NCBI GenBank assembly: GCA_035627675.1
Contig: DASPLH010000154.1
Coordinates: 1-14,033 of the forward strand
Direction: 5' to 3'
Length of the DNA: 14,033 nt
Origin: DASPLH01 sp035627675
Lineage (GTDB): Bacteria > Acidobacteriota > Terriglobia > Terriglobales > Acidobacteriaceae
Position 1 is the first letter of the stretch, and each line of letters starts with the position of its first letter. Both the position numbers and the translations under genes were made by a program. Of this stretch, positions 12,628 through 14,033 are shown one piece after another. The notes beneath the pieces are model-generated. The model was not told the DNA's origin, ran no database searches, and worked only from the letters and a program-made list of their open reading frames with translations.

Positions 12628-13050
12628 GTGCAACCTGAAGGCACATTGCGGGTTTACACGGATGGAAGTTGCCGGTTCTGCCGGTGGGCGCGCGGACTGG
12701 TGGAGCCCTACGATACGAATCGGAGGCTCGAGTTTCGCGACTACAACGAACCCGGCGTTGCGGCTGAAACGCCGTACACGCCCGCCGAACTGGCGCGGGC
12801 CATGCATGTGCGTACTCCGGATGGCCGTTGGACCGAGGGGTACTGGGCCTGGATCGAAATGCTGAAGGTGCTTCCTTCCCGCCGCCGGCTGGCTCAGATG
12901 GCTGAGTTGCCGCCGGCGAGATGGTTGGGTCCGCTGGTGTATAAGGGTGTGGCAGCGAACCGGTACCGAATCCCCCGGTGGTTCTTGCGCCGGGTGAACG
13001 TTCCAGTTCCGTGCGGCGAGGCATGTTCGCTCGACGGATCGCAACGGTAA
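12628..13050 (+). CDS. DCC-family (DUF393-like) thiol-disulfide protein
   Basis: The product is 140 aa from a GTG at 12628. A TTG at 12646 with GAAGG before it is a possible alternative. The N-terminal strand and loop VYTDGSCRFCRWARGLVEPY place C15-x2-C18 in a thioredoxin-like position, as in DCC proteins (usual motif YDGDCGFC). The first acidic residue is kept (D12), but the Asp directly before the first Cys is replaced by Ser. RRLEFRDYNEPG and the helix ending YWAWIEMLKVLP correspond to the family's second strand and hydrophobic helix. Two more cysteines lie near the C-terminus (VPVPCGEAC). Redox activity is inferred from the family, not shown. It is divergent from the DUF2283-like gene. 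The 75 bp before the next plus-strand gene holds no terminator that I can see. Confidence 0.75.
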   Translation: MQPEGTLRVYTDGSCRFCRWARGLVEPYDTNRRLEFRDYNEPGVAAETPYTPAELARAMHVRTPDGRWTEGYWAWIEMLKVLPSRRRLAQMAELPPARWLGPLVYKGVAANRYRIPRWFLRRVNVPVPCGEACSLDGSQR

Positions 13051-13125
13051 GGTTGGCCACTTCCGAGGTGTCCGGGCAACGGGAACTCCGCATCCAACTC
13101 TGAATCGGTTTCACAGGAGCGAACG

Positions 13126-14033
13126 ATGAAGGCGAAGCTTTCGCTAACAGCAGTCGTACTGCTTGTATTGATCTCCGCGGTAGTGGCCGGCTGCAACCGG
13201 CCGGCAACGCGGTCCGATGCGCAGATCGCGAGCGAGGTACAGGGCAAGATCATGAGCGACCCGATGCTTCAGGGACGCCAGGTCTCCGTGCAGGCCGCGA
13301 ACGGCGTCGTAACGCTGAATGGCACCGTGAATTCCGATGCCGAACGGCAGGCGGCCAGCAATAACGCAGGCGCAGTGGAGGGCGTGAAGCAGGTGATGAA
13401 CAACCTGACCGTCCAGCAGGCTGCCGCGCCGGCCGCTGAGGAACCCGCGCCGGCCGAAGCTGCGCCGGCTCCGGAGCCTCAACGCCGCGCTGCGGAGCGG
13501 CCGCGGCGCGCCACGACAACCGCTGGACAGAGCCGCACGGCTTCGCGTCCCAGCGCGGGGGTAGCGGATTACAGCGCCAGTTCGGCCCCGGCGGCTCCGG
13601 CGAATGTCGCTCCGGCGGCCCCGGCGGCTCCGCCCGCGCCAGCCAAGGTTACGGTCCCGGATGGAGCGACGGTCTCGATCCGCCTGATCGATGCTCTCGA
13701 TACCGAGACGGCTGAAGTTGGCCAGGCGTTCCGCGCCTCGCTGAACTCGCCGCTGATCGTCAATGACAACGTGGTAGTCCCTGAAAACGCCGACGTCGAA
13801 GGCCGGGTTGTGGCGACCCAGGATGCCGGCCGGTTCAAGGGCCAGTCGCTGCTGACGCTCGAGCTGACGAAGATTTCGTTCAACGGCCGCTCGTACCAGG
13901 TTCACTCGAACCAGTGGTCAAAGCAGGGCGCTTCGCGCGGCAAGAACACGGCCGCTAAGGTTGGCGGCGGCGCCGCTCTTGGCGCGATCATCGGCGGACT
14001 CGCCGGCGGCGGCAAGGGCGCCGCGATCGGCGC
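13126..14033 (+). CDS. BON-domain lipoprotein with glycine-zipper tail, C-terminus beyond window
   Basis: The frame is open for 302 codons from the ATG at 13126 (AGGAGC five bases upstream) to the right edge. The signal peptide ends in a lipobox V20-A-G-C23, so Cys23 should be lipidated. Residues about 31-95 form a BON domain (SDAQIASEVQGKIMSDP, VSVQAANGVVTLNGTVNS, AGAVEGVKQVMNNLTV), which binds membranes or phospholipid and is found in OsmY and DolP. A Pro/Ala/Arg-rich linker (about 97-183) leads to a beta-rich domain (VTVPDGATVSIRLIDALDTE, VVVPENADVEGRVV, SLLTLELTKISFNG). A Gly-rich zipper then begins (GGGAALGAIIGGLAGGG). This architecture suggests an envelope-associated protein; its job is unknown. 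A complete-looking opposite-strand frame here is a shadow. Confidence 0.85.
   Translation, partial: MKAKLSLTAVVLLVLISAVVAGCNRPATRSDAQIASEVQGKIMSDPMLQGRQVSVQAANGVVTLNGTVNSDAERQAASNNAGAVEGVKQVMNNLTVQQAAAPAAEEPAPAEAAPAPEPQRRAAERPRRATTTAGQSRTASRPSAGVADYSASSAPAAPANVAPAAPAAPPAPAKVTVPDGATVSIRLIDALDTETAEVGQAFRASLNSPLIVNDNVVVPENADVEGRVVATQDAGRFKGQSLLTLELTKISFNGRSYQVHSNQWSKQGASRGKNTAAKVGGGAALGAIIGGLAGGGKGAAIG

Noticed and set aside
1..14033. tRNA, rRNA, transposase, toxin-antitoxin or phage defence genes
   Set aside because: No cloverleaf with a TTCGA-type T-arm, no rRNA core sequence, and no protein with integrase, transposase or defence motifs was recognised on either strand.

Overview
The window reads as chromosomal DNA of a GC-rich Gram-negative bacterium, most likely an Acidobacteriota (Koribacter/Terriglobia-like) species. 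This is an inference from the gene mix: a secreted Ig-like plus jelly-roll protein, a DUF5818-like protein with an LPxTA-type C-terminal tail, a zinc-ribbon/DUF4870 protein, a BON lipoprotein with a glycine-zipper tail, TonB and a NuoI. No rRNA, tRNA, transposase, phage gene or CRISPR array was found. Fifteen protein genes are supported; the first and the last run off the window edges.

Layout. 1-1044 (-): start of an unknown secreted protein. 1159-2178 (-): secreted Ig-like/jelly-roll protein with a long leader region. 2607-3581 (-): DHH-family phosphoesterase. 3812-4495 (+): TonB-family energy transducer. 4515-4805: two tandem composite palindromic elements. 4826-5281 (-): zinc-ribbon membrane protein. 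5394-5897 (-): Fur-family repressor. 6041-8087 (+): aguB-aguA, the two enzymes that turn agmatine into putrescine. 8087-8141: degenerate octamer repeat between convergent genes. 8139-8609 (-): a lone NuoI-type 2x[4Fe-4S] protein. 8804-10063 (-): low-complexity surface protein with a sorting-signal-like tail. 10263-10751 (+): tadA. 10736-12527 (-): compact three-gene cluster of a DUF2283-like protein, mobA and an MlaF-like ATPase. 12628-13050 (+): DCC-like thiol-disulfide protein. 13126-end (+): BON-domain lipoprotein.

Functional themes. The only clear pathway is agmatine to N-carbamoylputrescine to putrescine (aguA then aguB). Most of the rest is either envelope-related (TonB, MlaF-like ATPase, BON lipoprotein, LPxTA-tail protein, jelly-roll protein) or housekeeping (tadA, mobA). 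Several members of normally multi-gene systems stand alone here: nuoI without other nuo genes, an MlaF-like ATPase without its permease or MCE protein, tonB without exbBD, and mobA without other molybdopterin genes. Three convincing intrinsic terminators are visible, all for minus-strand genes. The most unusual non-coding structure is the pair of about 130-bp elements with 10-bp terminal inverted repeats at 4515-4805.
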